Part shown: positions 24,234 to 34,900 of the stretch, one piece after another
Layout of the letters: each line of letters opens with the position of its first letter
Numbering within the stretch: the stretch's first letter is position 1
Assembly: GCA_027574665.1 (NCBI GenBank)
Contig: CM050648.1
Location: 138,942,175-139,006,174, forward strand
Direction of reading: 5' to 3'
Origin: Rhynochetos jubatus
Taxonomy: Eukaryota > Chordata > Aves > Eurypygiformes > Rhynochetidae
Length of the DNA: 64,000 nucleotides
Notes under the pieces: model-generated
The model's database searches: none
What the model was told of the DNA's origin: nothing
Seen by the model: the letters and a program-made list of their open reading frames with translations, nothing else
Translations under genes and position numbers: made by a program

Positions 24234-26207
24234 GAACTCTCCTAATTTGGGCAAGTATTACCTTTGCATCTTAGATATTGTGTCTGAGTTCAGACAAACC
24301 CATGGCCTAGAACATGAAAATACATTCAAGTTAAGGCTGCGTCTTCAGCTGGCCTCGTACCCCAGGAATGTTATGGTGAGGAAAGCTGACCGTTTTGTAC
24401 AGCCGCTTCATTTTGCAAATGAAGAACCCAGACACTGGAACTGCATGTGATTATGGTACATACATACAGTGAATTTTGGCTGTCAGTACTTTGCACTTAG
24501 ACAAATGCAAAATTTCAGGAATGAGGAAAGTGTGATACTTGTATAGAGGCAGGAGGATTCTGTATGTAGTTACAGAGCACTTTAACACTAATATAATGGG
24601 ATGATATCTGAACAACTTGAGGAAATACATTGTACGTCCACTCAAGGGTCTTCTTTTTTTAGTTATCCTCAATCTTTTGTCTGTTGTTGCACAAATATAT
24701 TATTTAAATTAATGAGTACGTCATAAACACTGTTCAGCCCAGCAGTGACTTGTATCAGCTGTGTGCAGAATTTGGCCTTTTAGGTCGGACTCATGAGGGA
24801 AGTTGAGAGGCTGAACTAAAGCAGAACTTCAAGGACAAGAGTCGATTCACTTTGTTACCTTTAACTTAATTCTTGTGCAGTTAAATTGTTTCTGGTGTAA
24901 ATGGATAATGTAGCCTTGGCCAGTAAGGTAGGACTGCTGCAGCATCTGAAACTTTGAAACACTACAGTGAATAATTTGCCCTTATCCTAGGATACTTGAA
25001 GAATGGCAGTGCTTCACTTTAAAAGCCTCATCTTCTGCTGAAGGAACTAGAAAATGTAAAGAGTACTTCTAGAATGATCTTACTAATCTGTGAAACCAAT
25101 TTAAAGTTAGAATTAATTTAAATAGAAACTTGGTGAAAGGGCATGTTACATATTTTTGTGCCCTTCAGTACTCAGTATAGTCCCACAAATAATGAGATTT
25201 GATGCTTTTTTCATGTGCATTTTCGCCTGGTTGTACTTTTATTCCCTCAGCCCAGAATATATATTTATACTGTTAAGAAGTAGTGCACATCTTACAGCTG
25301 ACTAAGGCTTAGCACTGATGGTCCTTTTGAATAAGGAGAGGCAATTCAGATTTTAAAAAGTATAGAAAGTTTTCTACTTGCACTGCCACATAGGACCCTC
25401 CCTTTTACTCATTTTGATGTGTTTGTGGTCCAGATTTGTAGCTACAATAAACAGTAATGGAAGAAGCAGCAAGTGTGGAGAAGCATCTTTGTGCCATTGC
25501 TTGCAATAAATCAGTATTACTCCTAAAATATCATGTGAACTTCACGGTAGAAGTAATCATTCACTCCAGAATGTGTTGCTGCTATTTGCACTAATACGTG
25601 TTACTGATGTATCGACTCTAAAAAGAAACTTGTCTAAGCTTTTTTCTCTTCTCAGTTTTTTACATAAAAACATTCCATAATAGATAATTCTTGCAATATT
25701 TATACCTATATAGAGATAAATAATTTTAAGTTAGCTGTTATATGTTCCTTGCCATGTTTTCACAACATCAACGCTCTAGCTTTTTCTTAAACTTTGTGTG
25801 GAATTCTCATTCAGAATATGAAAACACAGATATGCTTTGAATCCTTCATTTTAGGGTTGTAAGCACATTTTTTCCACTACTTGATGCCATGAAAATGTGT
25901 AGAAGGTTTAAAAATAAATGAAAGGTTGGGGGGAGGGCAGTAAGGTGTATTGAAAGAAGACAGTTCCAATAAATCAAACGCAGCTAGCAGACCGACTCTA
26001 TTTGTTGTCTTCAGTGTTCATTCAGTCTGTATCTATAGTTTTATCAAAATATAAATGTACTCATTTAGCAGAGACTGTATGTTAAATGTACTGCAGTTAC
26101 AGGTTGTGAAACTGTGTAGTATAGGTAAACTATAAAGTCCTTATTTTTGTACAGCAGAACTTTAGCACTAGCACAATGTAGAATATACTAGATGTTCAAA
26201 ATTGCAC

Positions 26208-26213
26208 AATAAA
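26208..26213 (+). terminator. PPM1A: Candidate poly(A) signal for the alpha-2 transcript
   Basis: AATAAA within TGCACAATAAAGGAACTTGG, about 3.4 kb after the alpha-2 stop codon and still 1.6 kb before exon 4. It is the last of several hexamers in this part of the intron. Confidence 0.4.
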
Positions 26214-26789
26214 GGAACTTGGCAAACCAAATCCGAGATCTTTGCTTCTTATTCAGATTTAAGAGTGTTAGATTATTTACTAAATACCAGATGGTAAAAT
26301 GGATTTTGGCTATAGATTTTGAGGAAATGGCAAGTTTTTGAGGTGCCTGTGGTGTGTGGTGTCATGGATTTAAAATGTAGGTTTTGAAGTGAACAGCTTA
26401 AAGCGTTGTGTTGCAGACATTGACCCTGGTTGAGGGCTAGACAGTTTTTCCACTGTACCTTGCAAATAATTTACACAGCCTAACTGCAAAATGGAGCTGA
26501 TGCTTTTTGTAAACACACACAGCCCTGAAAAACAATTGCATGCACAAAAAGTAATTCACAATTGTTGGGTTTAATTTCTTAACTAAAAAGGAATAGATAC
26601 ATGTTGGTTTTAAAAGCTTTTAATGTGTCTTCTCTCACTGATCAAATTATAAAATGGAAACTTGGTGTGGGCATCTGCAATCCTCTTTTAGAACAAAAAC
26701 TGAATGCTAGAGTATATTTCAAAAGTGATACCGGTTAATTCCAACTGCTCTTCAAGCTGTGTAAATGCTTTATTACATGAAGAATAGTG

Positions 26790-26850
26790 TGTGCACATAT
26801 GTGCATATATATGTGTGTACACACATATATGTGTGGATGTCTGTACACAT
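26790..26850. repeat. Alternating purine-pyrimidine tract with 24-bp perfect palindrome
   Basis: A run of TG/CA and TA steps contains a perfect palindrome at 26807-26830, centred between 26818 and 26819. Such tracts can adopt Z-DNA or cruciform form and are prone to length change. It lies in PPM1A intron 3. Confidence 0.8.
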
Positions 26851-27814
26851 TATTGTATGTGTGCTGCAGTATTCACTTGATCAACAGCGCCAAGTCTTAA
26901 TAATTCATATCTTGTATAATTTCTAAGAGCTCGTGTTTACAGAAAAAACGAGGTGCATTTTTTAAAATGTGCCTGTTCCTTAAATTTCATAAACTCCCTG
27001 TGTAAAGAGTGACTCTTCAGGGGTGGCATGGTCTGAAGTCCCTTGAGTTCAAATAGAATTGTGGGTTTATGACTTGAGGGAGGGGGGAAAACCAAACCAG
27101 GCTTACGGGTAAAGTTAAAGAATGAATTGCTTAGCAAATGTGAGTGTGGCTACAGCACAGATTCCCTTCAGCCAGAAGTTGGAGTGGATCAGCTTTAAAT
27201 AACTATCCCGTATTCACATATCCCCTAAGTGACTTGAGGATGGAACTGTCTCTTAGATATGATGTCCCGGGCTTTTAATTTGTATGTAATTGTTCTTAAG
27301 ATTTGCACGTTGCTGTAATGCAGTGAGGTACAAGTACTGGCTAATGTACATGCAGCCGTGGGAGTTGTTTTTAATGTGTCTAACCTGTTGTTTCTCGAAA
27401 ATACTGTGCTTTCTATGGTGGTGGTAATCTTTTATCTTCTGTTGCAGCGCTAAAGCTGATGGTAATACCTGCCTCATGCCCAGGGCATTTTGTTGGGAAG
27501 ATATTACACCTTCTAGTATATCTAATGTATAGCAGGAAAGCTGTTGCAGAGTTTCTTCCCACTTCCAATAGGTAGCTGTGTATTTCTAAAACCAGCTTGC
27601 ATGTTAACAGTTAGTGTATCTCTGTCAAATCTGTTACAGGTTCTTTTTCTTATGGAACCAAAGTTAACAATAACCATGTTGAATATGGTCTGTCATTTTT
27701 TTTAATATAAATATTAACAGAAGTTAAGCTGCCTTTTTTTATAAAACTGAGTGTTTCAATCTTTTGAAGTTAAATTTGGACTGCACTTACAAAAAAAGTA
27801 CTTCTGATTCCCAG

Positions 27815-27923
27815 AGATCATAAAGAAGCAGGGTGAAGGAGTCCCAGACTTAGTCCACGTGATGCGTACGTTAGCAACTGAGAGCATCCCAAACCTCCCG
27901 CCGGGGGGTGAATTGGCAAGCAA
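27815..27923 (+). CDS. PPM1A: PPM1A coding exon 4: C-terminal helical region
   Basis: The acceptor is TTCTGATTCCCAG (AG 27813-27814) and the donor is AA then GTGAGT at 27924. Joined to exon 3 it reads [20 protein letters not shown] and continues through a [12 protein letters not shown] segment. This is the helical C-terminal domain specific to PPM1A and PPM1B, outside the catalytic core and implicated in substrate and regulatory contacts. Length is 109 nt, ending in phase 2. Only conservative differences from the mammalian protein are apparent (for example TES where I recall SEN). Confidence 0.95.
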
Positions 27924-30413
27924 GTGAGTTCATATCAGTGTAAATGTGGTTTTTGATTTTAATCGGAACTTAACTGTAAGGCCACTCTTAAAAGCAGGGG
28001 GGAGGGAAGAAGGGCGCAGGACAAACGGTGATGATCTGTTCTCCGATTTTTATTACTCAGTTGTTCTGAATGTTAAAGGCGAAGTTAACTGTGAATCACT
28101 ACTAAAATTAAATGTCAAACTCTAGTCTTGAGAAGGACTGAGGGGGTTTTTTAAGGGTGGCCTGAATGTGTCTGTTTTCTGTAATTAACTGGGTTTTCTG
28201 GGTGGGAGGTTACATCTGAAGATGCAAAAATGATGCACTGACTTTAGTAGTTACTTGGATATGTAGTTGCACACTTCAAGAAGCATAGGGTTATGATGTT
28301 TTGCTTGGCAGCTTTTCTTGTCTGTAGCTAAAGCAGTGTTGGAATTGCTTCAAAGTTTGCTTTTGTATCTCTCTGCTTGTGACAAATCTGAAAGCTAGAT
28401 AGAAGTCTATCAAAAAAGTAAAATGGGAAGTTAAATTTACAGCTTTATATGCTGGCTTTGTCCTCGAAGAGTTCAGCGTTGATGCCCTGTGGCTTCTCGA
28501 ACTGATGTTCGGTCTCTAAGGAAGCGGTGCACTTAGCTGGTTGGCACCCCAAACCAAGTGCTTTTTGGTTCAAAAGATGGTTTGTGAACCTGTGCTGTCT
28601 TAAAATGGATTGGGCACGTATGGTACGGACTAGATCTTTAACCATTCACAGTATGGTTTTTGTATTGTTACACCCAAACATGAAGACTCTAGGTATGTAA
28701 TTGAACAACTGAACTGTAAAGTTGACTTCTACAATATAAACTGTTTGACTAGGAAAAGAAGAGATGGAAATTTTATACGTAATGGCATCTATTTCGGATG
28801 TGTTCCTGTAGTCTTGAAGTATCGACGAGTCAGTTGCTCATGAAATAGGGCATACAAATTGATTTTTCTCAATCTCCTTTGCCTAGCAGTAGCATCATGG
28901 TTGAGGAAGTGCTGAAGTGACTGACTTCCATGGGATTTTGTGTTTTAGTGATGCTAGTTGGAACAGGGATTGACGGAAGTATGGATTTAGTTAGATGTTA
29001 GCGTAACTCAAAGCCCTACTGCCACTTTGGAAGAAAAATAATTTGTTTCAAGAAACCTGCCTTTATTTAGAACCAGATACCTATTTCTTGAAAGATAAGG
29101 GAAACTTTCCAGTTCATACATGCAATGTACGTTGTGTGTAATCGCTTGGTTTTATTGCTTTAAATTCAGCCTTTTTTGTGCCCTACAATCATTCACTAGA
29201 TTCACTGTGGTGTTTATACCGCTGCATGGTAGTTCCTGATTTTTCAGTGTTACGGGAGGATTATAAAGCCTATCTCCTGCTTTTTTTTCTTCTCATTCAC
29301 TCCTTTGTGATTGCTCTGCATGCATTCATGAGCAGATAAAAGGTTGTTCTTTAAAGTTGGTTTTGTATCGCAGTTGTAGTCTCTCGCTTCGTCATACTTG
29401 GTACTGCAGAAAGGGGTTCTGGAAGAAAGTTGCTTTTAAAGTCCAGTCTAGAATTCCTGTCTTTTACTACCCTCTTTCCTTCCTGCTCCCGCTCTAAAGT
29501 TGTTTCCTTATCTGCTGGGTAAGGCAAAGGCTTCCTTTTCCCTCAGCCTCAATTTTTTTTGAGTATCGGTTTTCCAGAAAACTTTTTCAACCCATGCTTA
29601 AAAAAGAAAAAAGTACTTGTTTACATGTTGCTTGCAATTTTTCTATTAATATTTTATCAGTGTATTTCCTATCAATATTGGAAAAGCTGAGAATCAGAGA
29701 GTCACAAGTCAATAGCAAACTATCTTAAATATGCTAAGCACATTGTTTTAAAAAGAGGAAACTGTTAAGATGCTTAAATTAATTTCTTTAATATTTTTTT
29801 TACCAGACAGAATTCCTGTCAGTCTGGAGATGCAATATGTAGAACTGCTATTTGCAGTTTAATTTTTTTTGAGAAAAGTTGCAGGAGGGTATTGGACTTA
29901 TTATTGTAAAAGAGCATTGCTTCAGAAATAATTTGTCCAGGTTTGCACATGGAAAGTACATTTCAGAATGTAACACAAACAAGTATGTCCTTCAGAATGC
30001 AATTTTTGTGCACCCAGCAAATAAAAAAAATTACTGTTCCCCTGTGGAAATACATGAAGTACTGCTGCAGTGCTCGTCAGGCACACAAATGGCCAGGGCG
30101 TTCCACGTCCATCAAGTTTTCTGATGCCCTGTTTCAAAGCCAAGAGGCATATCGCCAGACAGCATCGCAGCCACGTGTGAATGTCAGACTGTGCTTTCCT
30201 GCTGAATGCTGAGTCGTAATCAGCCTTGTTTTCTTGAACCCAAAGGTTTTAAAGGATGTGACAGCTGTGTTCGATGTTTAATGACGCTTCGTGCTCACTT
30301 GAAGTAAACTTGGTTCTGTGAATTTAAAACCTTTTAAAGTTTGCATTTTAAATTAAAATTGTACTTAGGAAATTTGAGCTTTAAAATCTTGTTTGGTTTT
30401 TTTTTTTCTCTAG
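27924..30413 (+). other. PPM1A: PPM1A intron 4
   Basis: 2,490 bp between GTGAGT and CTCTAG. AT-rich and featureless apart from scattered homopolymer T tracts; no repeat family or gene recognised. Confidence 0.9.
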
Positions 30414-30471
30414 ACGGAGTGTGATCGAAGCCGTTTATAACAGACTGAACCCCTACAGGAATGATGATACT
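30414..30471 (+). CDS. PPM1A: PPM1A coding exon 5
   Basis: A run of T followed by CTCTAG (AG 30412-30413) precedes ACGGAGTGTGATCG. Joined in phase, it reads KRSVIEAVYNRLNPYRNDDT, the conserved end of the C-terminal helical domain. The donor is ACT then GTAAGT, a perfect consensus. The exon is 58 nt and ends in phase 0. Confidence 0.95.
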
Positions 30472-31790
30472 GTAAGTATCTTTTCTCTTACGTTATCTTT
30501 CCCCCACCCCAATTATTTTAGCTGTTTTGTAAGAAATATATTGCTGGTTCTTGTGAAGACCCCTACCCCCAGAGAAGCAATAGCAATGCTGTGCTCTTTG
30601 GACAATGTTTGTACCTGTTTTCTGCTGCCTTCTGCTGATCATAGTCTCAGAACTCCTGTATGGTGGATTCATTTGTCCTCTGGAATTTCATTATTTGAAT
30701 CCTGCCTGGGTTTCCAAATACCTTCCTGCCTAATGGTGCAGGAAAGCATGTATGGTTTTCCACAACACACCCCCACCCCCCTTTTATGGGAGATATGTTT
30801 CCCCAAATAATAAGAAAAAGAAAGCCATGTAAGCTTTAAGGGTATATTAAATTTCCAAATGGATTGTGTAAGCACTTTCATTCTTAAGCACAGAGCATCT
30901 TACAGCAGATGTACAGTTTAGGTTCTAATGTCAACGATCAGAGTGACATGAATACGCTGTCAGTGGGGGAAAAACCCCCAAAACGCTAAAATATGAACAG
31001 TGATCCCAATTGCATTTACATCACTGGAAACAACGTTCTGTCACCAAAGTGCAGTGTTACTTCAAGTAGTTAAATTGATCCGTTACCTGTCAGCAAAAAC
31101 TACTTACAGACTTAGATGTGCCGTAAGTGAAATGCATCCAGACATAAAGAATTGTGTGTTGGCTTTACAGCGAGGTGCTAGTTTATTTGGCAGTTCTCAT
31201 ATCTTTAGCATAAAAATTCCTAAATACTGCCTGAAAGAGGATGTTTTACCTTCCAAATACATTCTGTAGTATGTTACTGTTCTACAAATGTAGAGTACAC
31301 AAACTTCTTTCTGTGATGATGTTGGCAGCTTGGATACAGACATTTGCATACTGAGTAGTTGGCGAGCAGCTCCTGCGTTTGTACTCACTACTGCTTTATA
31401 CTTCATCCCTGCACTTGAAACAGACACAACCATTTTGGTCTTTCATATAACTGCTCTCCTTTGCTACTTCTGGTCTCCAAGAAAAAACTGGAGGCGGTAC
31501 TTTGGCAGAGGGTAATTTTAGTGATTTTAGTGGTGTTTTTTACTACACCTCCGTGCCAACTGTTCTTCTTTATGGTTTGTAATGAGTTCTGTGCGCAAGT
31601 TTGAATGAAGGGTGCAGAACTTCAGTGCTAAGAAATTGTCCTGTGTGGCATTGCTAAAGACTTAATTAGCGTCTTTTCTCTCAAAGGAAGCAGTAAGGCA
31701 GTGCTTCTGAAGAGGAGTAATATTTCTACTTCCTGCAGTCTTAGTAATGATAGGGAAGCGTAGCTGTGGGAGCACCAGCATACGCTGCTG

Positions 31791-31967
31791 TTAAAGCCTG
31801 TCATGGCCCTTAATTACTTGGGGAAAGGTAGCAGGTAGTGCTGAGACAACTGGAGATTGCTGTACAGAAGCAGTTTGCTCTGGTGCCTCTGCTACAGGCT
31901 TAGCTGTTGCGTCAGCAACCGAGCTGTGGTCCCACTTCTTAGTCGTGGTGTTAACCGATGTACCCAG
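31791..31967 (-). other. Candidate unrecognised terminal exon on the minus strand within PPM1A intron 5
   Basis: On the minus strand a good acceptor (CTCTGCTGCCTCATCAG) precedes 58 open codons ending at TAA (31791-31793), starting LGTSVNTTTKKWDHSS. The peptide has balanced composition and reads like coding sequence, but I do not recognise it. It may be an exon of an antisense gene, a retrocopy remnant, or chance. No poly(A) signal was found close behind it. Confidence 0.2.
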
Positions 31968-32634
31968 CTGATGAGGCAGCAGAGAAAGCTGAATAAAGAA
32001 CAGTCTAGCAAGAGAAAAGGAAACAGATGACACAAAGGCAAATGGATTAAAAAACACACACTAGAGTTACTCAGTTTGAACTAGGATTTTTTTTGAACTG
32101 ATAGCAGGAGTCAGTTAAACATTTTTCAAGGGTGTGGTAGTTAAACAAAATCCAGTGTTGCCTGTGGGCCTAAATGGGCCAAATTTTGGGGATACTCCGG
32201 TATTGGATGCGTGGTTGTAATGCCATGTAGTGTGGCCATACAGTTATGATTTAGAGCACATGTCTCTGTTTCCTAGTTCTTTTCTATACATTTTTTTACC
32301 TTGTGGTTTTATTACCATCCAAAATTAGGGTTTCCTGCAGTTGCCCCAGCCACACTTCTCTAATCTTAAATTATAAGTGTTAAAATGGATTGGAGTCGGT
32401 TGATTTCTCTATCTTCCTATGCAGTGAGGGAGGGCTGGGAACCCAGAATGGTAATGATGGTAACAAATGGCACAAGGCACATCCTGCTCTTTTAACACAC
32501 CGGTGTAGTCGGTGTGTCCATTTTGTATTGCTTCTAACTACTCTGGGAATGCTTTTGAATAACGTTCCTAGGATATTATTTGAGGATTGATAAGGCTATT
32601 ATGAAAGACATGGTCAGATTTTGAAATGTATTGG

Positions 32635-32655
32635 TAATTAATGCTTCATTAATTA
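32635..32655. promoter_or_regulatory. Palindromic homeodomain-type site in PPM1A intron 5
   Basis: TAATTAATG (32635-32643), a 3-nt spacer, then its exact inverse CATTAATTA (32647-32655). TAATTA palindromes are bound by paired-type and LIM homeodomain dimers. Function is inferred only. Confidence 0.35.
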
Positions 32656-32821
32656 TGTATATGTGGGTTTTAGATGCTACTTTAATGGTGTTTCTGAAAT
32701 GGGAGAGAAAACAGACTCCTAAAATGATTTAAGTCTTTACCCTTTTCAGTCTGGATTATCCAGAAAATGCTGTACCTATGGGCACTCCAGACTTTAAAGG
32801 GTTCCTTCTTTTTTCTTTAAG

Positions 32822-32851
32822 GATTCTGCCTCAACTGATGATATGTGGTAA
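32822..32851 (+). CDS. PPM1A: PPM1A coding part of terminal exon 6
   Basis: A TTTTTTCTTTAAG acceptor (AG 32820-32821) is followed by codons for DSASTDDMW and TAA at 32849-32851. The DDMW ending is diagnostic of PPM1A. Adding the five coding segments (834+118+109+58+30 nt) gives 1,149 nt, that is 382 residues plus stop, exactly the length I recall for the human alpha-1 protein, with every junction phase consistent. Confidence 0.95.
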   Translation, partial: DSASTDDMW

Positions 32852-34900
32852 AACTGCTCATCTAGCTGTGGAGTTCACGTTTCATCCTTCAAATGAAAGT
32901 GCAGCCCAACCTCAGTGGACCCTTCTTAACATCCATCCTCAACCTTAATTAAAGAAGGGAATGTGACGTGTTGGTGGGAGTGACTACAGCAGTACGACAT
33001 CTAGCCCAGGAACTGATCTTTTTTGTAAAACAGACTTCTGTAAACGTGATTTCAAACCATAATTCATGTTGTAAATCAGACTCCAGCAATTTATGTTGTA
33101 TGATTTTGTTTTTGTAAAGTGCAATTGTCTTTGTACAAAATGCTCATATTTAATTATGAACTGCTTTAAATCACTATAAAGGTTAGAAGAAATGTTTGGC
33201 TTGTGTGATGCAACAATATATATCCCTTTAAATTCATGTTGTGGTTTTGGATTGCAAGGAGCAGCAGCCTAGCCAGCTAGGTGCTCAAGAGGTGCACAAA
33301 ACTGTAAAGATAACTTTGTTTTATATGAAAGCTGAACTTGTGGGCAACTTACCAGAAATTACAGTGTATGAATTTGCTTGGCAATGGAAAAATAACTTAA
33401 GAGTAGTGCACATTCTTCAACAAACGTATCTCGTTTTCTTGGACGCCCTCCTCTCACACTGAGTTAAAGGGAGTTCTGATTTTGACTTCAGTGGGAGTTA
33501 AATCATGCCCTGTTAATAGTACCGTGTTCATAATATGAATCTTGGGATTAGAATGCCTCGATTCTTTGCACCTCTTTTTTCATTAACCCTTACCTGATAC
33601 TACTAATCACTGACCACGAACAGGCGGCTTTCTGCCTACGGTAGGAGTCTGCGGCATTTTTACAATCCTGATTGGCTGGGTCTGCTGCTGTTCCAAGTAA
33701 ATACTTTGAATTCCATTTTATCAATAAAGCTTGATTTAACAAACAAGAAATTTATCCATAAATGTGTAATTCCTTTTTTCCTGCCTTTTAAAATGTCAGT
33801 GCCATTGTAAATGATATTTTACTTGTGGAAGAATATTTTTATTAATTGGTAGCCCATTTTTAAAATGGGAAGGATTTTGATTATTGCCCAAGACATAGCC
33901 ATATGCTAGAGGATGATGTGGGATTAATCTGTTATGCTATTTTTTACAAGTGTGGGTTTTTTCAGGCTTTTTGGCTTTTTATTTCTCCCCTCTGAAGATG
34001 TGCATTGGTTTGAATTTGCCTACTGTTTGATAAAAATACATTTGTTAAAGCCTGACAATCTTTAACGTTTTATGGTGTGTGTTTTTAATTGACCCACTTA
34101 CTTAGAATGAGAGACTAGTGGTTAAACAGTACTTGTGATTTGAGATATAGCATGTTGACAATATTTAACTGTTCGTTGTTTAAAATTCTAATTTAAAATT
34201 TTATAAGATAATAAACTAATTTGATTTAAGCTTAGATTTCTCCCATTGAGCATACAAAAATTCAGTTTTCAAGTCAGTCGTGTTTGCAAAACTGCTGTTT
34301 TGTGCACCTTGTATTGTCTTTTTGGTTGAGAATATTGTATTTAATATGTAGTTTACTCATTTAGTAGGCAGATTCCCCAAAAGGAAAATCAGTAAAGCAA
34401 GTAGATTGTAACATTTACTGCAGTTAAACAGAATCAGAACTTGGTGTATAATTACTTTTTGATAGGAAAATGTAGTACAATGCATTTTGCTATATTTGTC
34501 TTTCCCTAACTTTGAAATATACATATTTGTATATATAGCCTTAAAACTAATGCAGAGTTAGGGAACACTGAACAGTGAAAAAGTAACTTATAGTGTCTTG
34601 GAACTAAGTATAGTATATACCAGCAAACTTTTCTTTTATCCCTCTTGTCTATGTGGGGTGCTTAAACGTAACTTCATTGTATTCAGTTTGTAATCTGTTC
34701 AAGCATGAATGAAGAAAACATAAGCACTATTTGTATTTATAAATTTATAGCAATTTTTGCTTAAAGAACCAGTTCCTTACCTATGAATAAATGCTTAAAA
34801 TGTCTAATTTTGTTGTAGAGTGCAAAACTATAATAATGTTAAGTTATAGCTTCACAGGCACCTAATTAACAAGCATATGTAATAAAACATGGCGTATTAG
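32852..34900 (+). other. PPM1A: PPM1A main 3' untranslated region (end uncertain)
   Basis: AT-rich sequence follows the stop codon without another strong splice signal. Canonical AATAAA signals occur at 33723-33728, 34210-34215, 34786-34791 and 34881-34886, so several nested 3' ends are possible. The first, in a TCAATAAAGC context about 870 nt after the stop, is the earliest plausible site. Which is used cannot be decided from sequence. Confidence 0.55.
33723..33728 (+). terminator. PPM1A: Poly(A) signal AATAAA, first candidate for PPM1A alpha-1 mRNA
   Basis: Canonical hexamer in the 3'UTR, with T-rich sequence starting about 40 nt downstream (near 33,770). Later AATAAA copies exist, so it may give only the shorter mRNA. 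Confidence 0.5.

Larger units (their letters stand above)
22803..26235 (+). other. PPM1A: Intron 3 segment acting as probable alternative (alpha-2) 3'UTR
   Basis: If intron 3 is retained, translation stops at 22,802 and this AT-rich segment becomes 3'UTR. It holds several AATAAA hexamers (for example in CAATAAATCAG near 25,503 and in CCAATAAATC near 25,969) and a well-placed one at 26208-26213. It also holds a 14-bp-stem hairpin (24199-24233). A mammalian transcript variant that ends inside this intron is known to me; its extent in this species is inferred. No transposon fragments are evident in it, unlike intron 1. Confidence 0.5.
30472..32821 (+). other. PPM1A: PPM1A intron 5
   Basis: 2,350 bp between GTAAGT and TTTAAG. 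It contains a candidate minus-strand exon (31,791-31,967) and a palindromic homeodomain-type site (32,635-32,655), described separately. Confidence 0.9.

Noticed and set aside
24001..24450. 149-codon plus-strand open frame in PPM1A intron 3
   Set aside because: It starts with a non-ATG codon, has no recognisable domain, and lies in the likely alternative 3'UTR; chance openness is plausible.
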